A stretch of 64,000 nucleotides of DNA from Panicum virgatum. Lineage: Eukaryota > Streptophyta > Magnoliopsida > Poales > Poaceae. Shown here piece after piece: positions 23,017 through 33,799 of the stretch; position 1 is the stretch's first letter, and each line of letters starts with the position of its first letter. Under the pieces are notes generated by a model. The model ran no database searches and had not been told where the DNA came from. It was given only the letters and a program-made list of their open reading frames with translations. The DNA is taken from positions 1,893,398 to 1,957,397 of the forward strand of contig NC_053143.1 of the NCBI RefSeq assembly GCF_016808335.1, in the 5' to 3' direction. A program made the translations under genes and the position numbers.

Positions 23017-26000
23017 TGTAACGGCCCAAGGTTTTTAAATATCCAATTTAGGGTAATTAGAACCAAATTATGCATCATGTGCTTGAATTGCTTGAAAAAG
23101 GATCTTTCTGTATTTATGAAAGGTTATATGTGTAATTTTGATTTTATGCAAGGCCCTTTCTATAGTTATGTTGAATAGGTTGTGTAATTATAGCTTTTGT
23201 GGAGGGTGTTTTTGCAAAATTCAGAGCATTTATTACATGGCAGCAAATTTTGCTTTTAAGTCTAAGTTTAAAGTGAAATTGTATTGAAAAAGACAAAATT
23301 CCTGGAATTCAAAATCCTCTCCATGTTTTCAAATTTAGCTCTTGAATCTTTGATCAAATAAATTTTTGCTCAACATCAATGTTGTAGATCTTGAAAAGTT
23401 GAACAACTTTCATGTTGGGCACTTTTTCATTTGAGCCCTAGATTAATAGTTATCCTTGTTTTATAGTTATGCCCCTGAAATTTTTGGAAATAGCGTTTAG
23501 GTCCCTGTCTTCTTCCCCAGCCTGCCTGCTCTGCTTCCCGCGCCGACCGACGGTGCCACGCCGCCCGCCGCCGCTCTGGGCCGGCCGGAGGCCAACTCCA
23601 GTTTCGCCGCCACCCCACGCGTCACCCCTTGACCCCTGGACCCACTTTCCCCGCGCGCTGGAGCTCCCTCCCTTCGCCACGCCGCCCAGAACCGTCTCGC
23701 GGCCGCCACCGCGACGCCGCCGTGGCGAGCTCACCGCAGAGCCCCAGCCCTCGTTCTCGCGCGCGCCTGGGCACTACAAATAGCCCCGCAAACCATTCCC
23801 TTCGTTTGTTTCCCGATTCTCCAACCCTAGACCCAGGAACACCGCCGCCGTCCACCGAACGCCGGCGAGCTTGACGCCGCCGTCGGACCGCCTCTCTGCG
23901 GCTCCTCCGCCCGCGCTGACCACACCAGTAGCTCCGCCTTGGCCCCGTGAAGCTCAACCACCCCTCCTACTCGCTCAATTCCCACCGGAACAGCTCCGCC
24001 GCCCACCCGAGCTCCGACGAGCTCGAAGCTCGCCGCGGAGCCGCCACGGTAGTCCTCCTCCGCCCAAATCAACCCTCCCACGAGCATCCCACACTCACAC
24101 CGGTGCTCACCGACTCCACCCTCGCCGCCCAGTGCCACCGGAGCACCCCCGTCGACGAGTTCCCTCCGCCGCCGACCGCCTGCTCGCGTCGCGCCGCCAC
24201 CACAGGCCACCCCGACCTCTATTTCGGGCATCTACAGGTGCGCCGTGGTCCCCTCTAGCTCCCTGACCACTCCCTTCTCGCCGCCGACGCCTCCCTTCGC
24301 CGGTTTTGGCCGGTCAACCGTCGCCCTTCTCTCTGACCCAGCCAAGGACCTTCGGTTTTGAATTCGAAGAAGCCCAGGGGGCTGTCTGCAAACCCAAGAC
24401 ACATATGAATAGTGCCTTCAGGGACTTGTTTGTTAGGATTTGCTGTAAACTTTGAAATTCAGTATAAATTCATAGGAAATTCGTAAAATAGCAAATCTTT
24501 ATGTTTTGGAATCCTTGAGAGTAGCTCTTTGCAGTAGAACCATAATATGGTAGGTGTTAGTTGCAAGTTTTTGCTGTAAATTTGGGTTTGTGTTACTAGT
24601 GCATAAATATTAGTTGAATTCATCTTTTTCTTAACTACTGTTTGAAAGCTTGTCTTGCAGTGAAACTTTTATGGTAGTTCACTCTTGTAACACTTGTTTT
24701 TCTATAAAAATTTCATGATCAGTTCTTTGGTGTAGCTATTTATTTGATTTAATCCTTGTTTAGTAGACTTTAATTATGGTAAATAGTTTCTATTCATAAT
24801 AAATCATGAATTTAATTCTACATGTTCTTTTTGAGTAGCTTAGCTTGTACAGGAAGATTGAGCTTCAGTTAGTGGCTAGAACAGGAGTTAAAATTGAATC
24901 TTGTTAAACTGGTGTCTGTTTTGTTTAATTTATCTGAATTAATTCCGTCTAGATAAAATCATGAAAAATTCACAGTAGCTAGATCATCCCTATGTAGATC
25001 TCATGTTAAATTTTGAGCTTCTGATCTTCTTTAGTTTGACCTGTGTAATTCTTGCTTGTTCTAGATGTTATCTGAGTAAATGATTTATTGTGTTTAAATG
25101 GTTAAATTTCTTGGCATGATTTTTACAGGGTAGATTACTTTGTTCCCGTTATGTTTAGTGTAATTTTGGTAGATTTTATTACTAATTGTACTCTGATTTG
25201 TTGATTTATTTACAAACCATGACTTATTTGTATAGGAAAATCACCACCACTCCTTTTATGAAGTTAGTTAATTTATTTTGTGCTGTTGATCATGATGCCT
25301 TGTGTAGTTAAATTTGTTATTTAACTACTCTATAAACGATTGCCCATGTGTGTTTATAATGTTGTTCTTGCATTACATATAGATACGACTACTTTGTCGG
25401 ACGGGATGTACGAGTTGATTCCGGAGTCTGACGGAGGTGATCTCGAAGCTCAAGTAAACACTGCTGAACTAACTGAAGCCCCGGACCAAAGTCCGGAAGA
25501 GCCTAGAGCTGGAATAGTTAGCAATTATCGAGAAGGCAAGCCCCGGACATAACCTATATTTCAAATTATTATCATTTACTGTTATTATTTTCTTATGCAT
25601 TTACAGTTCTTAGGATTTGAATTGAAAACCTAGATGCATGATCCTAGGAACCTATGTACTGAACACTAGACCTGAGTTCGAATACTTGCTAAGCTTATAG
25701 GAACGGTAAAAGTCGAGTGATTGCCTGTCACTCGCGAGCTCTATAGGAATTGTTTGTTTACTTTCTGTTATCAATATAAGGACGACGGACGGGGTTGTGT
25801 TCGATATCATGACCTTATGTGAGATCCCGTCTGTGTTGATGAATTTGCTAAGGTCGCGGTGTGTGGTAGCGGTGGTTAAGTTTTTGAAAGTACTAGCCAC
25901 ATGCCGTAAATATGGTACGCGGCAAGCCTAGTAGCCGATTGGACCGGGGAGTGGATATACCTTTCACTCTCTCTTTAGAGATAGGTTTTTAAATGTTATT

Positions 26001-26999
26001 GTTGATCAACACTACGACTTCAAGGGACAAGGGTGGACCGGGCACGGGTGGACCTTGGAGCCCTGTAGTCGGGGAGAGTGACCCTATCCACAAGCCGGAA
26101 AGAAAGGTCAACGGTTGCTTGGAAGTGACTCGACGGTGCTTCAAGCGTGTGTGTTAGGTTTATCCTTGCAATGTTGAATTTCGATTCAGAATCGTCCGCC
26201 TCTCACGATGAAATGAGACTGTTTGATCCCTTTGCCACACAGAGTAATAAGAGCAACAATATTATTTATTAATCTTGATGTTTGCTTAGTTTTCTACCAT
26301 GATTGGATAGTAGTTGCTTACATAGAATGGTTAATTTACTAGAATCTTGAAAGCTAAAACTTGAAAGTAAGGATCTACTCTTTATTGTTTTTCAGCAAAA
26401 GGAAAACCAGAGCTTCACAAACCTTGCATAGTCTAGCTATAGTGGGCTACTTATACCCGTTGACGGTTAAGTCTTGCTGAGTATTAGCATACTCAGCCTT
26501 GCTGTTGAAACCCTTTTTCAGGTATGAGTCTTGAGGACCAGGTCGCTAGTTTGACCTATCCCTGCTCTTTGCCTCCTGGCTGGTCCGTAGAGTGGGATTC
26601 GTCTTCGGCCGGCAATGACCATGACGAGTGATACCTTGCTTGGGCTAGCTTGGTATACTTTTGCGATGTGTTGTAGCCGTCGTTGTCTCTTTCCGCTGCT
26701 TTCAAACTCTGAAGTTAAATTTATGGTTTGTATAACTGTTTTTTAAAGTTTGTACTTGTAATAATGTTTTAGAACTGGTTTGTAATCATTTTATGCCTAT
26801 GATGTAAACTTGTGGTTGTAATATCTCTGGACTCGCCTTCGTGCGGGGTATGCTTGTTCGATCCGAGAATCGGTGGTTGTATCGGGACGTTACCCGACAG
26901 ACCAAAAATTGTTCCGTTTGAAGTGCGTTTACGCTAATGTTGCCTTTATGGTGATGGCCTACGCACTTGAGCCGGGATAATTTAGGCGGTTCTGCCACA
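23017..26999 (+). repeat. 3' LTR, full length (3,983 bp)
   Basis: The intact LTR of the pair. Its 23,494-24,786 segment, missing from the 5' LTR, is GC-rich and then AT-rich. It holds a promoter-like CTACAAATAG (23774-23783) followed by a C-rich leader and CCAACCCTAGACCC, typical of plant transcription starts. Open frames there (for example 23,871-24,266) are Pro/Arg-rich without domains. Confidence 0.9.
25340..25552 (+). CDS. Small ORF inside the 3' LTR, 70 aa
   Basis: Counterpart of the 5' LTR ORF at 18,135-18,347, same length and frame, with Met for Thr near residue 23 and Asp for Gly near residue 49. The ACATATAG acceptor-like site is also kept. Function unknown. Confidence 0.4.
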   Translation: MPMCVYNVVLALHIDTTTLSDGMYELIPESDGGDLEAQVNTAELTEAPDQSPEEPRAGIVSNYREGKPRT

Positions 27000-27399
27000 G
27001 GGCCCCGGCGACAGCATGCCCGCGCAAGGCCAAGTGGAGGAGGGGCTCGGCCGCGGGGGGAGGGGGCTCTCCCGGCGGGGGAGCATGCCGGCGGCGCTCG
27101 TGGCGTGGGGGGTGCAGAGGTGAGGTGGAGAAGGTTGAAGGAGGAAGGAGATTGAAGGAGAAGCTGACGTGTGGGCCCCACACGTCAATGAGTGTAGAGA
27201 GAAGTAGCAGGGGTATTTTGGGCCATACGAAAATACGGGGGTCTGCAAGTGGGTTCAAAGGCATAAAAACGTATAAAATGTCACGATTCAAAGAAACGAA
27301 AAATTGTAATGGCAGATTTAAAAATAGGTGAATTGTAATGGCATATCTTAGAAGTTAGCAAATTGTAATGACATGGATAAAAAAAAAACCCAAAAGAAT

Positions 27400-28340
27400 C
27401 GATTGGATCTCTCTGTTGGCTTCTTGTCCCGTGTTCATCCGCCCCGTCTCTCTCGTCCCCTCCGACGAGACACCCCCGCAAGACAGCAGGCCGGCCGCCG
27501 CCGCCCGCAGCCAGGACCGCCCGCCCGCCACCGGAGCGGCCACTGCAGGAGCCCCGCCCACGGCCGGAGCGCCAGCGGTCGGCGGGCGGGCGGCGCAGCT
27601 CCTGCGGCGCCTCGGCGAGCCGACGGCGGCCGCTCGCGCGGCGGGCTGTGGTCTCGCTGCGGGCGGCGCTCCGGCAGCTGGCGGGCGGGCGGCGGCGCTC
27701 CCACAGGCAGGCTCGGGATGGCAGGACGCGGCGCTCGTGCGGCGAGCTCTCCGGCGGCGGCCAGCCTGGAGCGGGCGCTTCAGCGACGAGGGCCGGCAGC
27801 GAGCGGGCTCTCTGGCGATGGGGACAGATCAAGAGGCAGACGTGAGCACGAGAGAGAAGAATGAGACTACCAGGAAACATTCGATCCAATCCTTTCTAAA
27901 GATAGGAGCTGCTAGGCGGCGGGCGGCAAGCCGCCCTGCTCGTCCTCTCCCTCTTGGTCTTGGAACACATCGTCCGGTTTGAGCTGCTGGAGGCCATGCC
28001 GAGGCACACCGTGAGGCACGCCTGTGAGCTTCGAGCTCCTTGATGGTCTCCAGCTTGGGCGCCCAGCACGGGACGTGCCGTACCCGACGAGCTCCTCGTA
28101 CTCCTTGGCGAGGCGCGCGTCCCTGCGCAACACGGCGGGCTCGTCCCCGGCCGCCCCGGAGGCGCCGACGAGGAAGTCGTCGGAGATGCCCAACGCGATA
28201 CGGTGGAGCTCCAACAGTCGGGCTGTCTTGGAGGCCGCCCTTGCCGGCGGCCAACGCGGAGGAGGAGAGCACGGACGCCCTTGCCAACGCCGCCGTAACA
28301 AATTTGGCCGAGAAAAAGAAGAACACGGGAGAGAGGAAGG
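27400..28340. other. GC-rich interior of MULE A, possible captured gene sequence
   Basis: Open frames run on both strands. On the minus strand 27,912-28,260 encodes a stretch that looks more protein-like than the rest (GISDDFLVGAS, then DARLAKEYEELVGYG). MULEs often carry captured host exons (Pack-MULEs), and base composition here fits. I do not recognise a donor gene, and plus-strand frames of similar length compete, so no CDS is called. Confidence 0.4.
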
Positions 28341-28701
28341 GGCGGAGGAATCAAAGTGGGATCCAATCGATCTGGGCAGGGGTAAAATGGGTAGTTTAGG
28401 TGCCCAATAAAATAAAAACAGAAAATAAATTTGTGAAATTGAGAAAAAAATCAAAATCTCTCGTTTTGAAATAATTCGCATGTCCAGTATCATATTTTGA
28501 AAAGTGTCCAGTATCATATTTTGAAAAGTCTGCGATTTTAATGCCAAAATACGTAAGGCATGCATATTGATGTAAAATATCGAAATTTCTCGCCGCCCCC
28601 TGCCGCCCCGTCGCCGGCGTCGGCGTCTGACCTCCGCGGGCATCCTCTTCGATAGCCCCCTTACTGTTGATCTTCGGTCTTCCCAAGCGACACGGGACGA
28701 G

Positions 28702-29168
28702 ATGGCCCGCCGCCGGCCGTCCCCGATCGACGTCGACGACCTCCTCGCCGAGATCCTCCTCCGCCTCCCCGCGCTGACGCCCTCGCTCCCCCGCGCGTCC
28801 CTCGTCTGCACCCGCTGGCGCCGCCTCGTCACCGACCCGGACTGCCTCCGCCGCTTCCGCGCGCACCACTGGAAGCTCCTCGGCGTCTTCCTTGCCAGCT
28901 TCCCATTAGAACACACAGATTTCTTCTCCAGCTTCTTCCCGGATCCGCTGCCCGTGCGCTGCGAAGGCGGCGACGGCGGCAATGACTACATTTGGGAATT
29001 CCAAGGCTGCCGCCACGGGCTCGTGCCAGGTGCTGGTGTGGAACCCCGTCGCAGGAGAGCACCACCTCCTAGGCACTCCGCACTTCTCGGATTCTAAAAA
29101 CTGGGACAGGTACTACCCTTTCAGTCCCAGCGGGGCGGTAATCTGCGCCTCCGGCGACGAGGGCCCGG
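28702..29168 (+). pseudogene. F-box protein gene, 5' coding part (disrupted)
   Basis: Starts at ATG 28702 with an N-terminal F-box of about 45 residues (VDDLLAEILLRLPAL, then ASLVCTRWRRLV), the motif that binds SKP1 in SCF ubiquitin ligases. It continues into the grass-specific F-box family C-terminal part (WEFQGCRHGLV). Compared with the copy at 63,690, about 38 bp after CTCGTG (near 29,025) are missing; this shifts the frame, so the frame ends at 29097. A solo LTR then interrupts the exon at 29169. The gene continues at 29,853 (duplicate piece) and 55,302. MULE A lies 110 bp upstream of the ATG, so the original promoter is 12.8 kb away. Almost certainly non-functional. Confidence 0.8.
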
Positions 29169-29852
29169 TGTTGGTGGAGAGTGCCTCCGGAATGGACGAA
29201 CACTACAACAGTGAGCAAAAGTGTGCACCAATCGAAGAGAACAACTCCGAAACGGAAACAAGGCTTCGCACAGTTAAGCACAGCTCTCTCTCTGTATTCA
29301 ATGTGTCCCATCAATGTACAGGAGTCGGGTATTTATAGGTGACGGTTCACCTACCACCCTCCGTTATTACACTGTAATACCCCCTAAAAACTATATTCCC
29401 GGTATATTCTCGGGGCACAACCGTATTTTTACATCACTTAGTAGGTTACATCCAGGCCCCTTTCTGCCCATTGGGCCCATTACAGCCCATCAGGCCCAGG
29501 TTCGCACATCATCGTCCGGCGAACATGATCCCTTCGCGGCTTCTGAAGTGCTCGCTCTCCTACGCCTTCCTTTGCTAGTCTTCGACTTTGCAAACGGCGC
29601 ATTGGCCTTCGCCTCGCTTCGCTTCGCTTCGTCTTCGCCCTTGGCGCCTTGGTCTTCGCCTCTCTTCGCTCGGTTTCATCTTCGGCTTTGGCGCCTTGGT
29701 CTTCGCCTCTCTTCGCTTCGCTTCGTCTTCGCCCTTGGCGCTTTGATCTTCGCCTCTCTTCGCTCGGCCTGCCGAGCCGGCAGAAGACCTTGTCGTGGCA
29801 TTCAAGTTGTGCGCGGGCCTTCGGTCGATGGCCGAAGGTGATGCCCCCAACA
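29169..29852 (-). mobile_element. Solo LTR of the Tat-type element inside the F-box exon
   Basis: Bounded by TGTTGG and CCAACA, with exact 5-bp TSD CCCGG on both sides (29164-29168 and 29853-29857). It is the same LTR as 54,566-55,301 but about 50 bp shorter, because it has fewer copies of an internal repeat around CTTTGGCGCCTTGGTCTTCG. A minus-strand TATAAATA lies at 29330-29337. A perfect TSD around one LTR means that LTR-LTR recombination removed an element here. Confidence 0.9.
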
Positions 29853-30235
29853 CCCGGCCCCCTAGGTGGCTTTGGCGTGGAGCGGCAGCCACAATGCACA
29901 TGTCTGCGTTTACTCATCAGAGACCGGTGTATGGGGTGATGTTGTCTCCGCAGCGCTCCAGTCTGATTCTTGGTTGGAAATTCACTTTACTGGATTATAC
30001 TTGGCAGTCAGCTTCACATCCTTGAATTTGATTTGGGTAGCCAGAATATAGCTGTGATAAAGGTTCAGTTGCCCTCAGATGTCTATGCAAACCATCACGA
30101 CCTCTACTTGAGTTCGCTAGCAAAGGATGGAGGGCTTAGTTTAATCATCATGTTAGACAACCTCACAGCTCAAATGTGGGAGAGGATGGCCGACTCTGAT
30201 GGTGTTGCTCAATGGGTGCTACGACGAACAATTGA
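29853..30235 (+). pseudogene. Duplicated F-box gene piece (375 bp)
   Basis: Begins with the TSD CCCGG and then the F-box exon text GTGGCTTTGGCGTGGAG. It runs to CGAACAATTGA, where it stops abruptly and continues as an LTR tail. The same sequence occurs at 55,302-55,684 with only about four differences, and there it goes on into the rest of the exon. It encodes fragments of the F-box family C-terminal domain in more than one frame, so it is already frameshifted. Confidence 0.85.
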
Positions 30236-30246
30236 CGCCCCCAACA

Positions 30247-30262
30247 GTAGCCCCTCGGAGTC
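30247..30262 (-). promoter_or_regulatory. Polypurine tract of the Tat element
   Basis: On the minus strand ACTCCGAGGGGCTAC sits directly before the remaining TGTTGGGGGCGTCA of the 3' LTR. Confidence 0.6.
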
Positions 30263-30562
30263 GTTGCCCATCCTTGGAGGGGCGATGACTTCGACTTTTT
30301 CTCCCGAAGCGCCACCCTTCGGGCTTCGACCGATCGCTTCGCGGTCCGTTGAGGCCTGAGTCTTCTCAATTTACCTGTTAAGCAACAGTCCAGACATCGA
30401 GGCGTATTGATTAATGCATTGATGAATTACTTGAAATAAATTTGACTTTTTCCTTCGACACGCCGAACAAGGCGTCCGGTGCGAAATTCCGTCGCTACCC
30501 TTCCATGCGCGCTCACTCCGCGAAAACTCTGGAGGGGCAAAACGGACTCTTCACGTCCCCCT

Positions 30563-30573
30563 CCTATATAAGT
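30563..30573 (+). promoter_or_regulatory. TATA box for the antisense accessory ORF
   Basis: CCTATATAAGTG lies about 160 bp upstream of the ATG at 30729, and a C/T-rich leader follows. It lies in the Tat element's 3' region but faces opposite to gag-pol, so the antisense ORF appears to have its own promoter. Confidence 0.6.
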
Positions 30574-31874
30574 GAGGTTGCCCGGGCAGGGGGCGGTACG
30601 CTTCCATTGCCTCCTTGCCGCGAACTCTCTCTCGCTTCCTCCAGCCTTTGAGTCTCTTTGTCTTCGACTGGCACTGTTTTAGCTCATTTCCTTTCGCTAG
30701 CGCCACGGCAAATTCACCTGATCCTGCAATGGCTCCGAAGAAGAGCAAATTCCCGCCTACTACCTTCTTCGGTCAAACGAAGATGACCCTGGCCATGTTG
30801 CGAGAAATGGAGAACCAAGGGATACTGACCCCTGGCCTCGGACGGGTTCACCCGAAGACGGACACCTATGCAAAGCCAAGAGAAGACAAAGTGATCGTCT
30901 TCAAGGACTTCTTCCCTGCTGGGCTTCGCTTTCCCCTCGACCCCGCTGTCGTCGACATCTTCGCCCGGTACGGCGTCTTCCTACACCACATGACCCCGAA
31001 CTCTTTCGCCCGCGTCAACCTTTTCATGTGGTTGTCGAAGACCTGTCGCCTCGCCCCGACCCCGGAGAACTTCGCTCAGGTGATGCGGGTGCACTATCAG
31101 CCAAAGAGCATCTCCGTTCGTGGCTCTGACGGTGTCTCATCGGAGATGGAGCCCCAGTACGGGTGCTACACCTTCGCCTTTCAACATACTGCTCCCAGCC
31201 CCGTTGGGGCGTCGAAGAATAAGTGGCCGGGGGACTGGTCTTCATTTTGGTTTTACCACAAGGTGCCCCTCGACCCGGAGACGAAGCGCCACCCTTTGGT
31301 TGTTCAGAAGCTGGGAAATTTGGGCGACACCCCGAAGGTTGACGTGGCTCGCATCCCTGCGAACGAAGCCTTCATGACCTCCTTCATGAGGTGTCGAAAG
31401 TGCTCAGCATGCGTGATATAATAGAAGAGTTCGTCGCATGCGGGTGCTTCCCCCTCAGAGAGGGCTGGACCATTTCCTCCTGGGCTCCTTCGGAGAGGGA
31501 AGTTTATGGGCTTCCGATGCCCAACTTTAGCGAAGCCTTCGGACTTCGAAAAGAACGTAAGTTTTTTTTGCGAGGATAATAAGAACTTTTGTCTTTGTTT
31601 TCAGAAATAGATGTAGCGGAGGTGGAGACCAGCGCTGACGAGATTCTTGGACCAATGTCTGGCAATGAATATGACTTGCTTCTGTCCAAACTTGCCGGCG
31701 CGCGAGGCAATCGGGTGTTTTCCTTCTTCGGCATCGAAGCCCCTCAGCGTGTTACCGAAGCTCTTCTCGCTGTTCAGAAAGCAGGGGGGCGAGCTGGAGG
31801 CACCGGTGGCGTCACTGCCAGACTTGAGAAGAAAAAACAGAAAAAGGGGGGCTCTGGCCCTGGCGGAGGGAAAC

Positions 31875-33262
31875 TGTTGGCGCTCCTTAAGTACCCCTTT
31901 TATCCCTTGTTTATCCTTGATAATGGCATGAATTTAATATCAAAATCACTAACCGTCCTAACCCCGGCCTAATTATTGGTCATTTTCACACTTGCACATA
32001 TATTTTGGAGGAACTTCGTTTTTGCAGGTTTTTGGCCTATTTTGAAGCATGAAATGACGAGGCCCGTGATCGAGTACTAACACGGAGAAAGATGAAGGCC
32101 AAAGCCCAAAGGAAGGACCAAAGCCCATGTTGATTCGAAGCTCATTCACGCACATCCATCCTCCAAGAGAGCCCAAAGGACCAAACCCACGAAGATGAGA
32201 TCAAGATACTTCGGGATTAAGCAAAGCAAATGAAGATTTAAGGAAGGATTCCCTATCCTATCCTTTCCTTGAAGATATCTCCAAGATAACGACGTCCAAA
32301 GGGGTGCAATTGTGAAGGACAGAAACTCTAGAAGATGCGAGGAGTCTACACGTGTAAAATGAGACCGAGGCGAGCCCGGAAAGGGGTAGGCCGGCCGGCC
32401 TAGGCCTATGGGGCCGGCCGGCCCAGCCCATTTTCGAGTCGGTTTGGCCTCCCCTTCGACCGGTGGCTTCCTCGGCTTATAAATAGCTCCCACCTTATTC
32501 AACTCGAGGCATCCATCCACCCAGAACTCGACGAAAACCTAGGGCAAAGACCGGAGGGAGACGACGGCCGCCACAAGTCCTCGACGTTGCCTAGGAGATG
32601 GCTTAGGCCGCCCCTAGCCGCCATGGCCTCCCTGCGTGGTTGTGCCAAGGCGGAGTTCCGAAGCCATGCCATCAAGGCATATGTACATTGAATGGTGATG
32701 TTAATCTAATCTTGTCTCTACTTTGATCCACTTCGATGCATGCTTTCTCGTTCATATGATAGCTAGCATATGTTCTTAGTAGGAATAGATCTAATTGTGG
32801 TGATTAGTCTTTGTCTTGCGGATTCATCATTGTGGTGCATGAGAAGCCGGTCGTATTATCCTCGTGTGGTGACAGCATGCGGGAGGGAAAAGGTCGGATG
32901 AACGTGTAATGTTGAGTAGGATGACTCTTTATCATGGTACGAGTTAGATTAGGTTATCGCTTTGGCCGGAGTTGCAACTAGAAGATAATAGGCTTAGTCA
33001 CCCCTTTGGTTATGCTCTGGTTGTGTCTTTGTTCATGGATGAGATCAACCTATACACATCACTCACATCTTATATAGGTTTACTCTTTATATGCAATTCA
33101 TGCTTCATGTTAGGATAGATCCGTTAGATTAGATGGAAAACCCTAGGTCGTTCATTGCCGATCCGTGGATTGATAAACCTTGGATGGAATACTCTAAGGG
33201 AAAAGCTACACACGATCCGTGCGCTTGCGGTACGTAATTGAGGGCTCTAAGGAGCGTCAACA
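31875..33262 (+). repeat. 5' LTR of the nested gypsy-type element
   Basis: 1,388 bp. It carries a clear TATAAATAG at 32478-32486, followed by a leader, and a GGCCGGCC-rich palindromic stretch at about 32,391-32,426. By eye it is nearly identical to the 3' LTR, including the end GTACGTAATTGAGGGCTC. Confidence 0.9.
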
Positions 33263-33799
33263 AGCTTTTCTGGCGCCATTGCCGGGGATCGGCAACTCGA
33301 ACCCTAGGGCGATCTATCTAATTTTTTGGGCTAACCCTAAATTTTATTATTGCATATACCCTTGTTTTCTTGTTTGTGTCCTTGAAAGCAGGTGGAAAAA
33401 GCTAGACACCAAACTTGGGCTTCGAGAAGTCCACAGCCCGCTCCAACAAACTTCGACAATCGACGACAAGACGATCGAGGAGTTCTCGACATCAACATCG
33501 AAAACCCTAGATCCACTTCGACAAGATGTGAATAACATCAAGTTTCTCTCTTTAATGGTAGGTGCTAACTTTTGTTAGTGGCCCAGCATCCGCTATCGAG
33601 TCCCCACTCCCAAGAAAAAAAAGTTGATAAACAAGGTACGCCGCCGTGTCAATTAGTTTTAAAGACTAATGTTTTTAGGAAGATTTGTTTGCTCAAGCAA
33701 TAGGTATGAAGCATGTCCGAAAAGAAAATCGTGCGATTGGATCATCATCATCTATGAAGTGTTGCTGTTGTGATGAGTTTTTCGTTCAAGATCAGATAT

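Larger units (their letters stand above)
17105..26999 (+). mobile_element. Non-autonomous LTR retrotransposon (LARD-like), nested in MULE B
   Basis: 5' LTR 17105-19793, internal 19794-23016, 3' LTR 23017-26999, with exact 5-bp TSD GGGCC at 17100-17104 and 27000-27004. Both LTRs start TGTAACGGCC and end TCTGCCACA. A primer site follows the 5' LTR and a purine tract precedes the 3' LTR. The internal region is only 3.2 kb and contains a shortened gag with a zinc knuckle but no protease, reverse transcriptase, RNase H or integrase, so enzymes must have come from a partner. Long LTRs with a pol-less interior fit large retrotransposon derivatives of Ty3-gypsy. By eye the two LTRs differ at about two dozen sites over 2.7 kb, suggesting a fairly recent insertion. 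Confidence 0.92.
16005..27390. mobile_element. MULE B, inserted into the left terminal repeat of MULE A
   Basis: Ends are GGGTTTTTTGATCCATGCC (16005) and the inverted GGTTTTTTTTTTATCCATG (27390). The repeats run about 220 bp each (16,005-16,225 and 27,166-27,390), with the phrase CCATTACAATT repeated three times. The 9-bp flanks are CAAAAGAAG (15996-16004) and CAAAAGAAT (27391-27399), 8 of 9 identical. Removing B rejoins the left repeat of A so that it matches A's right repeat (CGATTGGATC follows in both). Without its own LTR-element insertion B is about 1.5 kb, with a GC-rich interior and no transposase. Confidence 0.85.
15795..28591. mobile_element. MULE A, outer element of a three-level nest
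   Basis: Terminal inverted repeats: GAGAAATTTTGATATTTGAC at 15795 and, reading inward from 28591, GAGAAATTTCGATATTTTAC. Homology continues for about 200 bp (15,795-16,003 against 28,380-28,591), down to a shared CCCATT-TACCCCT block. The 9-bp flanks are GCCGCCACT (15786-15794) and GCCGCCCCC (28592-28600), 7 of 9 identical, as expected for an ageing Mutator duplication. Without MULE B the element is about 1.4 kb: 15,795-16,004 plus 27,400-28,591. It carries a GC-rich interior and no transposase, so it was non-autonomous. Confidence 0.8.

Noticed and set aside
27281..28982. ORFs of up to 356 codons around MULE A and the F-box start
   Set aside because: They cross the MULE border and run antisense into the F-box gene, so they cannot be single natural genes.
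29314..29841. ORFs of 145-175 codons in the solo LTR, repeated at 54,711-55,290
   Set aside because: They arise from the CTTCGCCT-type repeats in the LTR and are present in both LTR copies in several frames.
32146..32520. 124-aa ORF repeated at 39,705-40,079 and 40,941-41,207
   Set aside because: It is the LTR leader read antisense to the LTR's own TATA box; repetition follows from LTR copies.
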